64,000 bases of DNA from Rhinopomastus cyanomelas (Eukaryota > Chordata > Aves > Bucerotiformes > Rhinopomastidae): contig VXBP01008913.1 of NCBI GenBank assembly GCA_013400115.1, forward strand, positions 245,479 through 309,478, in the 5' to 3' direction. The translations under genes were made by a program, and so were the position numbers. Below the pieces are notes generated by a model. That model worked only from the letters and a program-made list of their open reading frames with translations. It was not told the DNA's origin and searched no databases. Positions 22,751 to 33,954 of this stretch are shown here, piece after piece. Numbering within the stretch: the first letter of the stretch is position 1; each line of letters starts with the position of its first letter.

Positions 22751-23991
22751 ACCCACAATAAGAAACAGCCTCTCCGACTGACCGGTTCCATGTGTAATGA
22801 CACACTCAGAGATGATTTCAGCGGGTACCGTGAAGTTATCCTTCCCGTGGTGAGTCAGCAATGAGGCTTTTGGAGAGCGTTCTGTTGCAACGGACATGTT
22901 GATGTGCTGCACGGTGGATTAGGACAGCACTGCTGAAACTGGCCCCAGTTGTCTGCCTTTACCACCCCTCTAGAGATTACTGCCTTCCCAGCAGCGACAG
23001 CTTAACTGGTTCGTGACTCAGCTTCTGAACCACTGAGTTTACAGACCAGCATCACTGAGGTAAACCAACATGGAAGTGAGTTTACGTTAACTTACCGCCC
23101 TGGAAACTGCAGCAGTTTCAGGAACCATCTGTTTAACCATCTCTGCTGAAAGAGCAGCAACTCCCAGAAGAAGTTAACACGAGATTTATCAACAAAGATT
23201 CAAAAGCTAGAGTTTTAGCAGTAAGTTTTTGCCAAATAAAAGTATTGTTTAATTATTGCTTACTGTATTTTAACCCCAAAAATATTACAACAAGGATTTT
23301 GACTGCTTTTTAGATAACAAAGGGTGAAATTTTGAATGGCTTGAACTAGTCACAGACTAATTACTGCCGGATTAGTAACAGGCAAGTTGTGCATTAATTC
23401 ATTGGGAAGCAATTACTACTCTTTTACAAAGGGGAAATTGTCTGCCTTTTACCAGATGTGTTTGGAAGCCCTTAGCTGTGCTTGTAAAACATCTAGGGCA
23501 GTTAATCTCAGAAGACGATTGCATTCTCCCACAACAAAAGCCACGAACACAGAAATGCTTCAATAACATGAAATCCCCAAGCTTTTAACACCCTGTCCAA
23601 CCCTGGTGCCCTCGAGGTAGAATTCAGGAGAGGCCAAGGGGAAGGCTGTAAGAAAGAGAAGTTGGGGAAAGGCTTGTAACGGGTCAGCCCTTGCCGGCAC
23701 TAAGCACACTGCTGTGGAACCCTTCATGCCAGGCTCTTCTCCATAAGAAACACAGTCAGAAGGACCAATCAGTGGTGGTTTGCACCTCTCTCAGCACATC
23801 ATGGTTACACTAAATTCATCTGTGGGGCTGATTTTTCAATGCACATCATCCAGCAGCTAATGATTACAGTGCTATCCATCATCCATGCGCTACATCTTCG
23901 CAGCCATGAAGACATAAAAATTAGAGAGGAGTTTAGGGAACTGCACAAACACACACAAAACCCAAACACCTGAACATCAGCTGGGGTGAAA

Positions 23992-24123
23992 GCTTTTCTC
24001 CTCATACTGGATCCTCAAAGGTTTTCTCCTCATATTGGACCCTGACAGGTTTTCTCCTCATACTGGATCCTCAAAGGTTGTCTCCTGATACTGGACCCTG
24101 ACAGGTTTTCTCCTGATACTGTA
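23992..24123. repeat. 28-bp minisatellite with alternating A/B units
   Basis: Units at 23992, 24020, 24048, 24076 and a partial at 24104. Odd units end in ggatcctcaaa, even units in ggaccctgaca, so the array has a 56-bp higher-order period. Confidence 0.9.
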
Positions 24124-24319
24124 TAGGGGATAGAAGCAGCACACAAGAGAATAATCGTGGGTAGGGCCAACAGGGAGGGGGTTGAAGGTATAGAAACACC
24201 TTGAAAGCAGGATGAAATGGTGGGGGGAAAGGCAGAAGAACTACTTAACATCTTGACTGGATTTTAAAGCAGGAAAGGGAAAGACAAGGGGAAAATGTTT
24301 CAGGAGATAGGAAGGACAC

Positions 24320-24385
24320 AAAATCACAGAACATTAGGGATTGGAAGGGACCTTGAAAGACCATCTAGTGAAATCCCTCTGCCAC
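24320..24385 (-). mobile_element. CR1 tail
   Basis: aaatcacagaacattaggga to ccctctgccac, cut short. Confidence 0.85.
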
Positions 24386-24699
24386 ATTTAAGTTCACTTC
24401 TTCTAAAAAAATCTTGAAATACTAATAAAGCTCAATTTCTGTGCTTTAGTGGTTTCTCTAAAGGTTCTACCACTACTTCAAACACTTATTTTAGATGACC
24501 CTGGGAAACAGCAGAGGACTAATCAACCTGCACCCTGGAAAGGACTTATTAGAGAAATTGAAAGCTGCTTAGAAGATATTAAAGGTTTGTGCTCAGAAGT
24601 TATTAAACATTTGTAAGCATCTTAAGTATTACAGCAAATTCCCAAAACCAGCCAAATATTTTCTCTAAAATCTTTTTTTGGATAAAGCATTCTTTATAC

Positions 24700-25310
24700 A
24701 GAACCACAGAACAGTAGGGATTGGGAGGGACCTCCAAAGCCAGTCCAATCCCCCATGCCAGAGCAGGATCAACTACATCCAGTTGCACAGAAACTGTCCA
24801 GGTGGGTTTTAAATGTCTCCAGAGAAGGAGACTCCACAACCCCCCTGGGCAGCTCCTTCCAGGGCTCTGTCACCCTCACCATGAAGAAGGTCCTTCTCAC
24901 ATTGATGTGGAACCTCCTCTGCTCCAGCTCACACCCACTGCCCCTTGTCCTATCATTAGATGTCACTGAGCAGAGCCTGGCTCCATCCTCCTGACACCCT
25001 TCACATATTTATCAACATTAATGAGGTCACCCCTCAGTCTCCTTTTCTCCAGGTTCAAGAGCCCCAGTTCCCTCAGCCTTTCCTCATCAGGGAGATGCTC
25101 CCCTCCCTTCATCATCTCTGTGGCTCTGCGCTGGGCTCTCTCCAGCAGCTCTGTGTCCCTCTTGAACTGAGTGGCCCAGAACTAGACACAAGATTCCAGA
25201 TGCAGTCTCAGCAGGGCAGAGCAGAGGGGGAAGGGAACCTCTCTTAATCCACTGACCACTCTCCTTCTGATCCACCCCAGCATGGCATTAGCCTTCTTGG
25301 CCATCACTAA
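24700..25310 (-). mobile_element. CR1 3' fragment, about 610 bp
   Basis: From the tail (cacagaacagtagggattgg) to tagccttcttggccatcac. Confidence 0.93.
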
Positions 25311-25344
25311 AATTGCACACATTTTGCCACTGAACCACTACCCC

Positions 25345-25395
25345 TAGAATCATTATGGCTGGAAAAGACCTCCAGGATCATCGAGTCCATTGTCA
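25345..25395 (-). mobile_element. CR1 tail of second subfamily
   Basis: agaatcattatggctggaaa to catcgagtccattgt. Confidence 0.75.
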
Positions 25396-25545
25396 CATAA
25401 CACTTTGATGAATGAAGACAAACAACCTTGGAGGTTGATTACGTAACAGACCGACTTCTGAGGTGGGAAAGAAACACAAAGTGACATGAACTGAGAGAAA
25501 GCATCAAGCACACAAACACAACTGTGCAGACCAGGAAACACTCAC

Positions 25546-25718
25546 CTCACTAAGTCCTTATACAAAGCTTTTGTTGTTTCCAAGTAGGGGCCGACTACGT
25601 CTTCAAACTGGCAAAGGCTTCCTCCAATGCAGAGGTGCTTAAAAAGACAGAACAGAAACTCCTCGCGATCCAGCTGGCTGAACAAATCATAATGGTCTGA
25701 ATCTTCCAGAAGCAAGAG
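25546..25718 (-). CDS. CFAP300: CFAP300 exon 5
   Basis: 173 bp between ttccccccaag|CTC and GTGAG|gtgagt. It encodes LLLLEDSDHYDLFSQLDREE, FLFCLFKHLCIGGSLCQ and FEDVVGPYLETTKALYKDLV. The core REEFLFCLFKHLC.GG.LCQ.ED is the most conserved part of the CFAP300 family. It starts in phase 0 and ends two bases into a serine codon completed by exon 6. Confidence 0.96.
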
Positions 25719-25828
25719 CTTGGGGGGAAAGGAAAGTAACAAAGCAGTCAAAACAGATAAACATTTCTTCTTTGAGACTGAGTTTATAAACAATGCAAGT
25801 CCTTTCCTGTGTGGCACACAGCTGATGT

Positions 25829-26228
25829 CACAGAATCACAGGACATTAGGGACTGGAAGGGACTTTGAAAGATCACCCAGTCCAATCCCCCTGCCACAGC
25901 AGGATCCCCTAGATCCAGTCACACAGGAACACACCCAGGTGGGTTTTAAACCTCTGCAGAGAAGGAGACTCCACAACCCCCCAGGGCAGCCTGTTCTGGT
26001 TCTCCCATATAAAATATATGAACTAGGGATGGAAATAACTAAGTATTTCTCACTAAATCCTATCAAGAGTCTTGTTCCTCACTGGTTAATTGCTCATCTA
26101 GCTAATGAAACAATCAATAATCTGAAAGTAATGTAGCTCTGTGTGGTATGTCAATCACCTCACACAGTATCAGGGTACATTAGGGATTGGAAGGGACCCC
26201 TGAAGACCCTCTAGTCCAATCCCCCAAT
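25829..26228 (-). mobile_element. CR1 fragment and a separate tail stub
   Basis: 25829-25999 has tail plus 80 bp of coding remnant and begins 110 bp upstream of CFAP300 exon 5. 26170-26228 is a short tail. Confidence 0.87.
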
Positions 26229-26754
26229 TAGCTTCTCTTTGGCAACCCTGCCTACATTTGCTTTCTGAGTCTACGCAGTTATCTCACACCTCTAAAGGAA
26301 TCTCAGAGGAGATCACTCAAACTCACATCACTCTTTGCTGCAGACTCCAGTGAGCTTTCCTCAGTGGCCTGGATTAACCAGCTGGGCCATCCACGCGTCT
26401 CACTCGCCTTCTGCCGCAGCGCTATGTGAACGCAGAGGACTCACGAGATCAGTCCCAACAAGGGTGGATGGGAATTGGAACTACAGGGGGTTTGGCTACA
26501 AGGTGTTTGGGTCACATCAGCCAAACTGCCTAATTCCAACACAGGCCAACTGGTCAAAGCTACACGTGAGCTTAGAGCCCTCTGTCCCTCTTTATAGCAT
26601 CATTACACAAGCTGAGTGAAAAGGGGTCAGGGCAGCAACTGCTGTTGGTGGCCACCTCACATATATTCCAACCTCCTCCTTAGCTGAAGCAAGGCGAGTG
26701 GCTGGGAGGAAAGGAACATGGTGTTTTGCAGCTGAGGGCCATCCTCTGATACCT

Positions 26755-27415
26755 GGTGGCCAGCAGGATGACAATGAGACAGCAATGTGCCCTTGTGGCC
26801 AAGAAGGCCAACAGCATCTTGAGGTGGATCAGAATGGGGGTGGTTAGCAGATGGAGAGAGGTTCTCCTCCTCTTCTACTCTGCACTGGTGAGACTGCATC
26901 TGGAATCTTGTGTCCAGTTCTGAGTCCCTCAGCTCCAGAAGGACACAGAGCTGCTGGAGAGAACCCAGCGCAGAGCCACAGAGATGATGAAGGGAGGGGA
27001 GCATCTCCCTGCTGAGGAAAGGCTGAGGGAGCTGGGGCTCTTGAGCTTGGAAAAAAGGAAACTGAGGGGTGACCCCATTAATGTTGATAAATATGGAAAT
27101 TAGGGGGTGTCAGGAGGATGGAGCCAGGCTCTGCTCAGTGGCATCTAACGATAGGACAAGGGGCAGTGGGTGTGAGCTGGAGCAGAGGAGGTTCCACGTC
27201 AATCTGAGAAGGAACCTCTTCCCAGTGAGGGTGACAGAGCTCTGGAAGGGGCTGCCCAGGGGGGTTGTGGAGTCTCCTTCTCTGGAGACATTTCAAACCT
27301 GCCTGGATGTGTTCCTGTGCGACTTGGTCTGGGTGATCCTGCTGTGGCAGGGGGATGGGACTGGATGGTCTTTCGAGGTCCTTCCCAGCCTCTAATGTGC
27401 TGTGATTCCCTGGCA
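26755..27415 (+). mobile_element. CR1 3' fragment, about 660 bp
   Basis: From gtggccagcaggatgacaat through the ORF end to the tail at 27415. Confidence 0.93.
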
Positions 27416-28125
27416 CCAGGAGACAGACAGTTTGCTGCCCTCTGCAGTCTGCCCTCCGGGGCACCGACTAACGTCACCTGACGCTGTGATGTCGCTCCTG
27501 GAAGATCCTGACTTTTCATTCCTCCTGCCATCGTATGAGCAGAGGAATCACCCTCATTCCAAACATCTGAGTAGGAATCACTTTCATTTCAAACAAACTA
27601 ACGTAAACCCTTCAACTTGCAAATACAGACACACACATCTCTTCCGAGGGAAGGAAAAAGGAAAGAGGCTGAAACTCCAAAGATTTCTTATTTTAAATGG
27701 TGCCTCTAGCTTTCCTAGACCCAGTGTCCTAATTTCTCCGAAAACATTTCACGCGAACCCAGCTTATAAATAAATACGCAGCACTTCGAGCTGCCAGGCT
27801 ACGGACCACATCTGACGTTCAGACCTGAGCTTGAGCTGTCTCCTCTTCCCAGAGCTCTACAAGACAGACCAGTATTTCAGGCCGCATCAGTAACCAGTGT
27901 CACTGGTTCAAGTACGTTGCCTTCAAAGGATTTGCCAAGTGCCAATGAGTGCACCTCTGTAATTATTAAGTACTTATGTTGGTTACATACACAAGGCAGA
28001 GCAAGAGCCAGTTCTCCCACACTGTGCTTTGCTCATGCTAAACAAACACAAGCAAAAGAAATTGCTCCAGCTTATGAAGTCTACAGAAACACTTCAAGTG
28101 AAGTCATTTGTTGATTAAGAAGGTG

Positions 28126-28255
28126 CCACTGTTAGATTATTTTTCAGGATAATCTGCTGACACCTCCACTGGAGTCTAACAAAGTTTTTTTACCTGTTTA
28201 GGAGTCTTACTTATTTTTCCACTGTTAGTCTGAAAAATAATTTAGTTTTTCAGAC
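28126..28255. repeat. Small inverted-repeat element / hairpin
   Basis: ccactgttag occurs at 28126-28135 and again at 28219-28228. gtctgaaaaa (28228-28237) pairs perfectly with tttttcagac (28246-28255) over an 8-base loop. attatttttcag near 28137 is also inverted at 28231. It could be a tiny non-autonomous DNA-transposon remnant or chance in AT-rich DNA. Confidence 0.4.
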
Positions 28256-28285
28256 TTTCCTCTCCTCTGTTTCAATGAAAATTAA

Positions 28286-28690
28286 TGAATCATAGAATTA
28301 TTCAGGTTGGAAATGACCCCTGGGATCATCGAGTCCAACCAGAAACCCGACTCCATAAGGTCACCCCTAAACCAGATCCCCAACACTACATCTAGGCGAC
28401 TTTTAAACACATCCAGGGATGGGGACTCAACCACCACCCTGGGCAGCCCAGTCCAGGGCCTGACCACTCTCTGCAGGAAGAATTTCTTCCTGATGTCCAA
28501 TCTAACCCTCCCCTGTTGGTGCTTGAAGCCCTTCCCTCTGGATCTGTCATTAATTACCTGTGAGAAGAGACACCAGCATCTCCACAGGGTCCTTCCAGAT
28601 CGCTGTAGAGAGCGATGAGGTCTCCCCTCAGCCTCCTCTTCCTCAAACTAAACAGCCCCAACTCTCTCACTCTCTCCTCATCAGATTTAT
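28286..28690 (-). mobile_element. CR1 of second subfamily
   Basis: Intact join gagtccaaccagaaacccga followed by aaggtcacccctaaaccag. This is the uninterrupted reference for the nested copies at 33108, 42242 and 50576. Confidence 0.9.
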
Positions 28691-28906
28691 GAAGATGAGT
28701 TAAATGCCTTCACAAACGAGATGGCCAGTGTGGCTGGCCAGGAATGCCTCAGGACGCAGCTATTTACATTCAATTTCATCAATTACCTGGGGAAGGTTGG
28801 GTGAATCTAGGACTCTAGGTATCACAAATCTAGGACTCTGGGTATCACAGGCCCTTTCCACTGGCACCCATTGTTTCATCCTCCTAGACAAACAAGTAGA
28901 GTTTCT

Positions 28907-29190
28907 TGTGTGACTTGGTCTAGGGGATCCTGCTGTTGCAGGGGGATTGGACTAGATGATCTTTCGAGGTCCCCTCCAATCCCTAATGATTCTGATTCTT
29001 CCCAGTGAGGGTGACAGAGCACCGGAAGGGGCTGCCAAGAGGGGTTGTGGAGTTTCCTGCACTGGAGATATTTAAAACCCACCTGGACATGTTCCTGTGT
29101 GACTGGATCTAGGGGATCCTGCTCTGGCAGGGGGATTGGACTGGATGGTGTTTCAACGTCCCTTCCAATTCCTAATGTTCTGTGATTCTC
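28907..29190 (+). mobile_element. CR1 tail followed by a CR1 3' fragment
   Basis: Tail 28907-28999, then at 29000 an ORF end (ttcccagtgagggtgacaga) with its own tail. Confidence 0.88.
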
Positions 29191-29454
29191 ACACCTAGAC
29201 ACTGACTACTCGAGACAAGGGTGGTTAGAAGGTGGTTTTAGCATCTTCTCCCACCTAAAAGTGAAAGTGGCTCACCTGGAAAACAGATTATGCACACATT
29301 TCACATCTTCAGGCACTGCAGTGCCTTAGTCATCTCTATCACATTTGTACCACAGACAGGATGGACTGTCAGGAAAAAACACGCTGACAAATGTGTCTGG
29401 TAGCATCTGCTGGAGTCTGAAACATCGTAAGAAATGATTTGATGCTTTACTGAC

Positions 29455-29621
29455 CTTTCTTAATTCATCAGAGATGAGAATGTCTTCATAATAGTCATCA
29501 TAGCACTTGACAATGTCTCCACTTTCTCGAACAACTCCTCCTGAGTACAGCCGATCAAAAAAGGACATGGAAATCTGAGAGCAGGGCACCGCTGTAGCCT
29601 CAGTTCTTGTCACCTTGCAAC
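29455..29621 (-). CDS. CFAP300: CFAP300 exon 4
   Basis: 167 bp from tatgttccag|GTTGC to AGAAAG|gtcagt. The first two bases complete the glycine codon left open by exon 3. The translation runs GCKVTRTEATAVPCSQISM, SFFDRLYSGGVVRESGDIV, KCYDDYYEDILISDELRK. The human counterpart reads VPCTQLSMSFFHRLY...VRDSGHIVKC...LISDELRR. It ends in phase 0. A plus-strand CR1 begins only about 37 bp upstream of this acceptor, and the pyrimidine tract is weak. Confidence 0.96.
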
Positions 29622-29657
29622 CTGGAACATACAGCAAGGCCTCACTCCAAGTCTCTC

Positions 29658-29942
29658 TCTGCTCAGTGGCATCTAATGATAGGACAAGGGGCAGTGGGTG
29701 TCAGCTGGAACAGAGGAGGTTCCACATCAATCCGAGAAGGACCTTCTTCCCAGTGAGTGTGGCAGAGCCCTGGAAGGGGCTGTGCACGGCAGCTGTGGAG
29801 TCTCCTTCTCTGGAGATGTTTAAAACCCTCCTGGCCATGTTCCTGTGTCACTTGGTCTAGGTGATCCTGCTGTGGCAGGGGGATAGGACTGGATGATCTT
29901 TCAAGGTCCCTTCCAATCCCTAATGTGCTGTGATTCTGTGAA
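29658..29942 (+). mobile_element. CR1 3' fragment next to CFAP300 exon 4
   Basis: Starts at ctctgctcagtggcatctaa, about 37 bp upstream of the exon 4 acceptor (in minus-strand sense), and runs to ctgtgattctgtga. Confidence 0.92.
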
Positions 29943-30013
29943 ACAAAAAATGAGATTAGACACAGGGGAAAAAGAAGTAATAGAAAACTTAGATTTTAGG
30001 AGAAGGAAGCAGA

Positions 30014-30092
30014 CGTGGTCTAGGTGGTCCTGCTGTTGCAGGGGGATTGCACTAGATGATCTTTCGAGGTCAATCCCTAATGATTCCGTGAA
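30014..30092 (+). mobile_element. CR1 tail
   Basis: acgtggtctaggtggtcctg to gattccgtga, with a small internal deletion. Confidence 0.85.
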
Positions 30093-31084
30093 ATAATAGA
30101 GAAGAGGGAGAGATAAACACGAATGTGAAACCGCACCCACTGAATGTGAAAGATAAATAATTTCTCAGTGAGAAGGTAAAAGGGGAAGGCAGCCTGGAAA
30201 AAGACAAAAGGATTATTAAAACAAACCCTCCCATGAAGTACTGTTGTACTGACGGTTTATACAGCCCTTGGATCTCAAATAACTTTCCGGGGAGCAGACA
30301 GGAGGTTTCAAAGAACCTAAGAATCTAAACCCTACTTGTGCATCCAAAATATCTCCCCCCTGAAAAATTCCCCTAAGAGAATAGTATTTGAGAGATTCCA
30401 GAGCAGGTAGTTCTGTTCAGGTCTTCTATTTAAGAGTTCCTCCACAGTGAAGATGTATCAGGAGGTCTGGAGAAGGAAATACTAGAAGATGCTTTATTTT
30501 TTACCTCCTCCCACACGAAGCTGATTCTTACTATATTTTCCAAAAAATGCACATGAAGACTAAGTATAGAAAAATGTGCCAACATTCCTCACCAAAAATA
30601 GGCAAAGAATGGGAAGAAGTAGTTTTAAGAGCAAATGGGCTCTACCAGCTGTTCGGGATTTAGAAAGGGAAGCCTTCCAGTCCTCGGAGCAAACGGCGTT
30701 ACTTCTGTGCTGAGAAGACTGAGCACAATTGGGAGTTAAACTGGGACACTTGGCAAGTGACCCTCTGCTCTCAACACGAGGTATGTAACCTACTGACCTT
30801 CACTACAGGGGCTGGCAACTCATGGGCTAGGAAGACAAGACTAAAAAAACTCTTGCCTAAAGCAGGAGAAGGTTTACCCATGGTTTAAAATGTCTTTATT
30901 TTCCTTCTGCTTAGCAGAGTGCAAAAGAGGTACCTGAAGGGGGAACTTGAGGTATTTTTTGCATCCTCTGTATTTCAATTGTTTTAACAGCCAGTGCTTG
31001 GAAAACAGATTTTCCTGACAGAAAGGTGGCAACGTCCAGTGTCACTGTATGTAGAGGGGAAAGCGACGCCAATTCCAGAGAGCT

Positions 31085-31725
31085 GGAATCACAGAACATT
31101 AGGGACCATTTGAAAACACTCTCAGCAGCTGTGTCTGTGTATCAACAAATTAATCAATGGGGTTAATGAAAAGAAATTGTGCCCATTTCACAGCATCCCA
31201 GAACATCAGGGATTGGAAGGGACCTTGAAAGATCATCCAGTCCCATCCCCCTGCCACAGCAGGATCACCTAGACCCAGTCACACAGGAACATGTCCAGGT
31301 GGGTTTTAAATGTCTCCAGAGAAGGAGACTCCACAACCCCCCTGGGCAGCCCCTTCCAGGGCTCTGGCACCCTCACCAGGACGAAGTTCCTCCTCAGATT
31401 GATGTGGAACCTCTTGTTTCAGCTGACACCCACTGTCCTACCATTAGATGCCCCTGAGCAGAGCCTGGCTCCATCCTCCTGACACCCACCCTTTCTATAT
31501 TTTTAAACATCAATGAGGTCACCCCTCAGTCTCCTTTTTTCCAAGCTGAAGAGACCCAGCTCCCTCAGCCTTTCCTCATAACATCCTTCAGAAGAAAAAG
31601 ACCTCACATCCTTCTCTCAGGACTTCTGATTCTGAAGTACGTTAAGTAGTAGCAATCACTCCCTTCTCATATTTATGTGGACTCTCCTGTGTTCCAGCTT
31701 ACACCCATTGCCCTTGTCCTCACAA
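31085..31725 (-). mobile_element. CR1 stub, CR1 fragment and partial second copy
   Basis: 31085-31108 is a tail stub, 31190-31590 a 400-bp fragment, and 31640-31725 repeats a central piece (gttccagcttacacccattg). Confidence 0.85.
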
Positions 31726-31853
31726 ACTAGTAAAAGGTAATTCTTCAAGATATTGAAGACACACATAAATGAACTGTTGTTACTACAAATCAGTAAATTA
31801 GAGGGAGACAGTTAAAACACAGACATTTGAAGTCTATTTATTCTAAACTTTAC

Positions 31854-31926
31854 CCAATGTAGTCCATTGTCCTGCAGCTGAGAGCAACTTTAAACTGGAG
31901 ACCACATTCTGATCATTGAAAAGTGC
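31854..31926 (-). CDS. CFAP300: CFAP300 exon 3 (73 bp)
   Basis: Acceptor aacgttacag|GCAC and donor ACATTGG|gtaaag bound 73 bp that encode ALFNDQNVVSSLKLLSAAGQ WTTLG, ending after one base of a glycine codon. This aligns with the human VAFFKDPNVISNLKLLSDSSG.QW. The entry phase 0 and exit phase 1 agree with exons 2 and 4. Too short to stand out as an ORF but unambiguous by alignment and phase. Confidence 0.94.
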
Positions 31927-32004
31927 CTGTAACGTTCAAACAAGATAAAAGAAATGAATGAAACAAAACATAAAGTGATCATTTTAGACTGTCAAAGTAA
32001 ATTA

Positions 32005-32048
32005 CAGAATCACAGAACATTAGAGGTTGGAAGGGACCTCAAGACACA
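32005..32048 (-). mobile_element. CR1 tail stub
   Basis: cagaatcacagaacattaga to gggacctcaaga. Confidence 0.8.
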
Positions 32049-32391
32049 AACATTGAGAAGGTAGATGTATATTTTGTAAATTTGAAATGATTGTCAGCTG
32101 GGAGAAGAAATATCGGTGCCTTTCTCTACAATGCTGGACTCTTTAGCCAGGATCTCCACGTGAAGTGGACATACAACCCATCCAAAAGTTGTTTTAAAAA
32201 CAACAGCTATACAAACCACACTGCTTTTAAATCCACTGATTATTATTTTTGCTGTCTGCAAGCAGATGAACAGATCTGATTTTGCAAACAACAAAGGTGC
32301 AGATGCAAAATCATCGAGACTCGAGTGTCCAAAAGCTGAGAGCCCAAAACTGCAGTGTAAGCAGAAGGTATCCAATAAATGATGAGGTGTG

Positions 32392-32492
32392 GAGTGATTT
32401 GGTTTAGAGATGAACTTGTAAGGTAGAGTAGATGGTTGGACTGGATGATCCCAGGGGTCTTTTCCAACCAGAATGATGCCATGATTCTATGA
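32392..32492 (+). mobile_element. CR1 tail of second subfamily
   Basis: gatttggtttagagatgaac to gccatgattctatga. Confidence 0.82.
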
Positions 32493-32924
32493 AACGTTGA
32501 AGTCTTGTGTTCTGAGATAATATGGTGTCAATACACATCCCACTGCACAGTGTGTTTACTGTGACACAGCAGACATAGCTCTGAGCAAAGCTCCAACAGA
32601 TGCCTCTCTGAATAGACTTCTCAGCACTAAACACAGTGGCCAAGAGCAGCACCCAGTTCAGATTCCCATTCTTGGGACTCTTGAATGACTGAATTGTTCC
32701 CTCTTAAAACAGAGTAACACTAGCACAGACTAAAATATTTTTACTGGACAAACAGAGTCAACCCACAGAGGAAGACTTGAGCACCACACCTAAATCACCT
32801 ACTTTCAAGGAGACAGCGAGCAGGGGAATGGCACGCTAACCCTGCTGCAGGATTTGTGGTTTTCCAATAGCTACAGTTTCATGGAAAAAGAAGTCAACGT
32901 GAAGTAGAATGGACTTAGAACTAC

Positions 32925-33006
32925 CTTAACAAATTCATCCTTTTGATGGGGCTTAAACTGCTGGTCAAAACTGAATGCCTGTGCCGTGATCCTGCCATGC
33001 ATGGAC
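32925..33006 (-). CDS. CFAP300: CFAP300 exon 2 (82 bp)
   Basis: Acceptor ttttccattccag|GTCC, donor GTTAAG|gtagtt. The first G completes the tryptophan codon TG|G from exon 1; then SMHGRITAQAFSFDQQFKP HQKDEFVK follows. Human reads SMDGRIKAQAFSFDEKFEPYQKDDFV. A minus-oriented CR1 ends about 24 bp upstream of the acceptor, so the branch point (ctaac at the CR1 boundary) may be repeat-derived. Confidence 0.95.
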
Positions 33007-33029
33007 CTGGAATGGAAAAATGAGGTTAG

Positions 33030-33700
33030 AGAATCACAGGATTGTAGAATCATTCAGGTTGGAAAAGACCTTTGGGATCATGGAGACCAACCAGCAACCC
33101 TACTCTGTGGTCCCTTCTAACGCTGACTGACTGTGTGACTTGGTCTGGGTGATCCTGCTGTGGCAGGGGGATTGGACTGGATGATCTTTTGAGGTCCCTT
33201 CCCATCCCTAATGATTCTATGATTCTAGGTCACCCCTAAACCAGATCCACCAACACTACAACTAAGCAACTTTTAAACTCACGCAGGGATGGGGACTCAA
33301 CCACCACCCTGGGCAGCCCAGTCCAGTGCCTGAGCACTCTCTCTGGGAAGAATCTCTTCCTGACATCCAACCCAAACCTCCCCTGTTGGAGCTTGAAACC
33401 ATCCCCTCTAGTTCTGTCACCAACTACCTGTAAGACCAGCACCAACATCTCTACAATGTTCTTTCAGACAGCTGTAGAGATCAATGAGGTCTCCTCTCAG
33501 CCTCCTCTTCCTCAAACTAAACAGCCCCACCTCTCTCATTCTCTCAAGATTTATTCTCCAGGCCCTTCACCAGCCTTGTTGTCCTCCTCTGCAGTTGCTG
33601 CAGCACCTTGTCCTGAGGTGCCCAAAATTGGCCCCAGTACTCCAGGTGTGACCTCACCAGGGCTGAGTATGGGGGCAGGATCACAACAATCATGGATCAC
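33030..33700 (-). mobile_element. CR1 of second subfamily with nested insertion
   Basis: Octamer tail at 33030-33050, interrupted at 33108-33226, then aggtcacccctaaaccagat onward to about 33700. Its 3' end lies 24 bp from CFAP300 exon 2. Confidence 0.88.
33108..33226 (+). mobile_element. CR1 tail nested in reverse orientation
   Basis: Old-type 3' end remnant (cccttctaacgctgactgac) fused to a young tail ending gattctatgattct. Confidence 0.85.
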
Positions 33701-33954
33701 AAAGAACTCTGCTGCAGCTGTGTTTACAAGGATCACAGCTAACTTGGTTTTCCCCTAGGCAGCTACACCTGCCTGAACCCAAGGGCACAGAACGATGGCA
33801 TGGTTTAGGCTAGAAGGGACATTAAGATTACTTAAGTTTCTACTCCACTACCATGGCCAGGGTCAGCTGTCACTAACCCAGGTTGCTCAGAGCCCTATCC
33901 AACCCGACCTTCTTCACTCTGAAAACTTCCTAAGGTACCCTATACAAATAACTA

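Larger units (their letters stand above)
20885..25545 (-). other. CFAP300 intron 5
   Basis: 4.7 kb with CR1 at 20978-21452, 21638-21697, 22104-22750, 24320-24385, 24700-25310 and 25345-25395, plus a 28-bp minisatellite at 23992-24123. The stretch 22751-23990 is the longest CR1-free block of the intron; it is AT-rich around 23180-23480 and has no coding signal. Confidence 0.85.
25719..29454 (-). other. CFAP300 intron 4
   Basis: 3.7 kb with CR1 at 25829-25999, 26170-26228, 26755-27415, 28286-28690 and 28907-29190. The unique blocks 26229-26754, 27416-28125 and 29191-29454 hold no gene. A small hairpin element at 28126-28255 is listed separately. Confidence 0.85.
29622..31853 (-). other. CFAP300 intron 3
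   Basis: 2.2 kb. CR1 at 29658-29942, 30014-30092, 31085-31108, 31190-31590 and 31640-31725. The 1-kb block 30093-31084 is unique sequence without a gene signal. Confidence 0.85.
31927..32924 (-). other. CFAP300 intron 2
   Basis: 998 bp with a short CR1 tail at 32005-32048 and a CR1 tail at 32392-32492. The rest is unique DNA without a gene. Confidence 0.85.
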
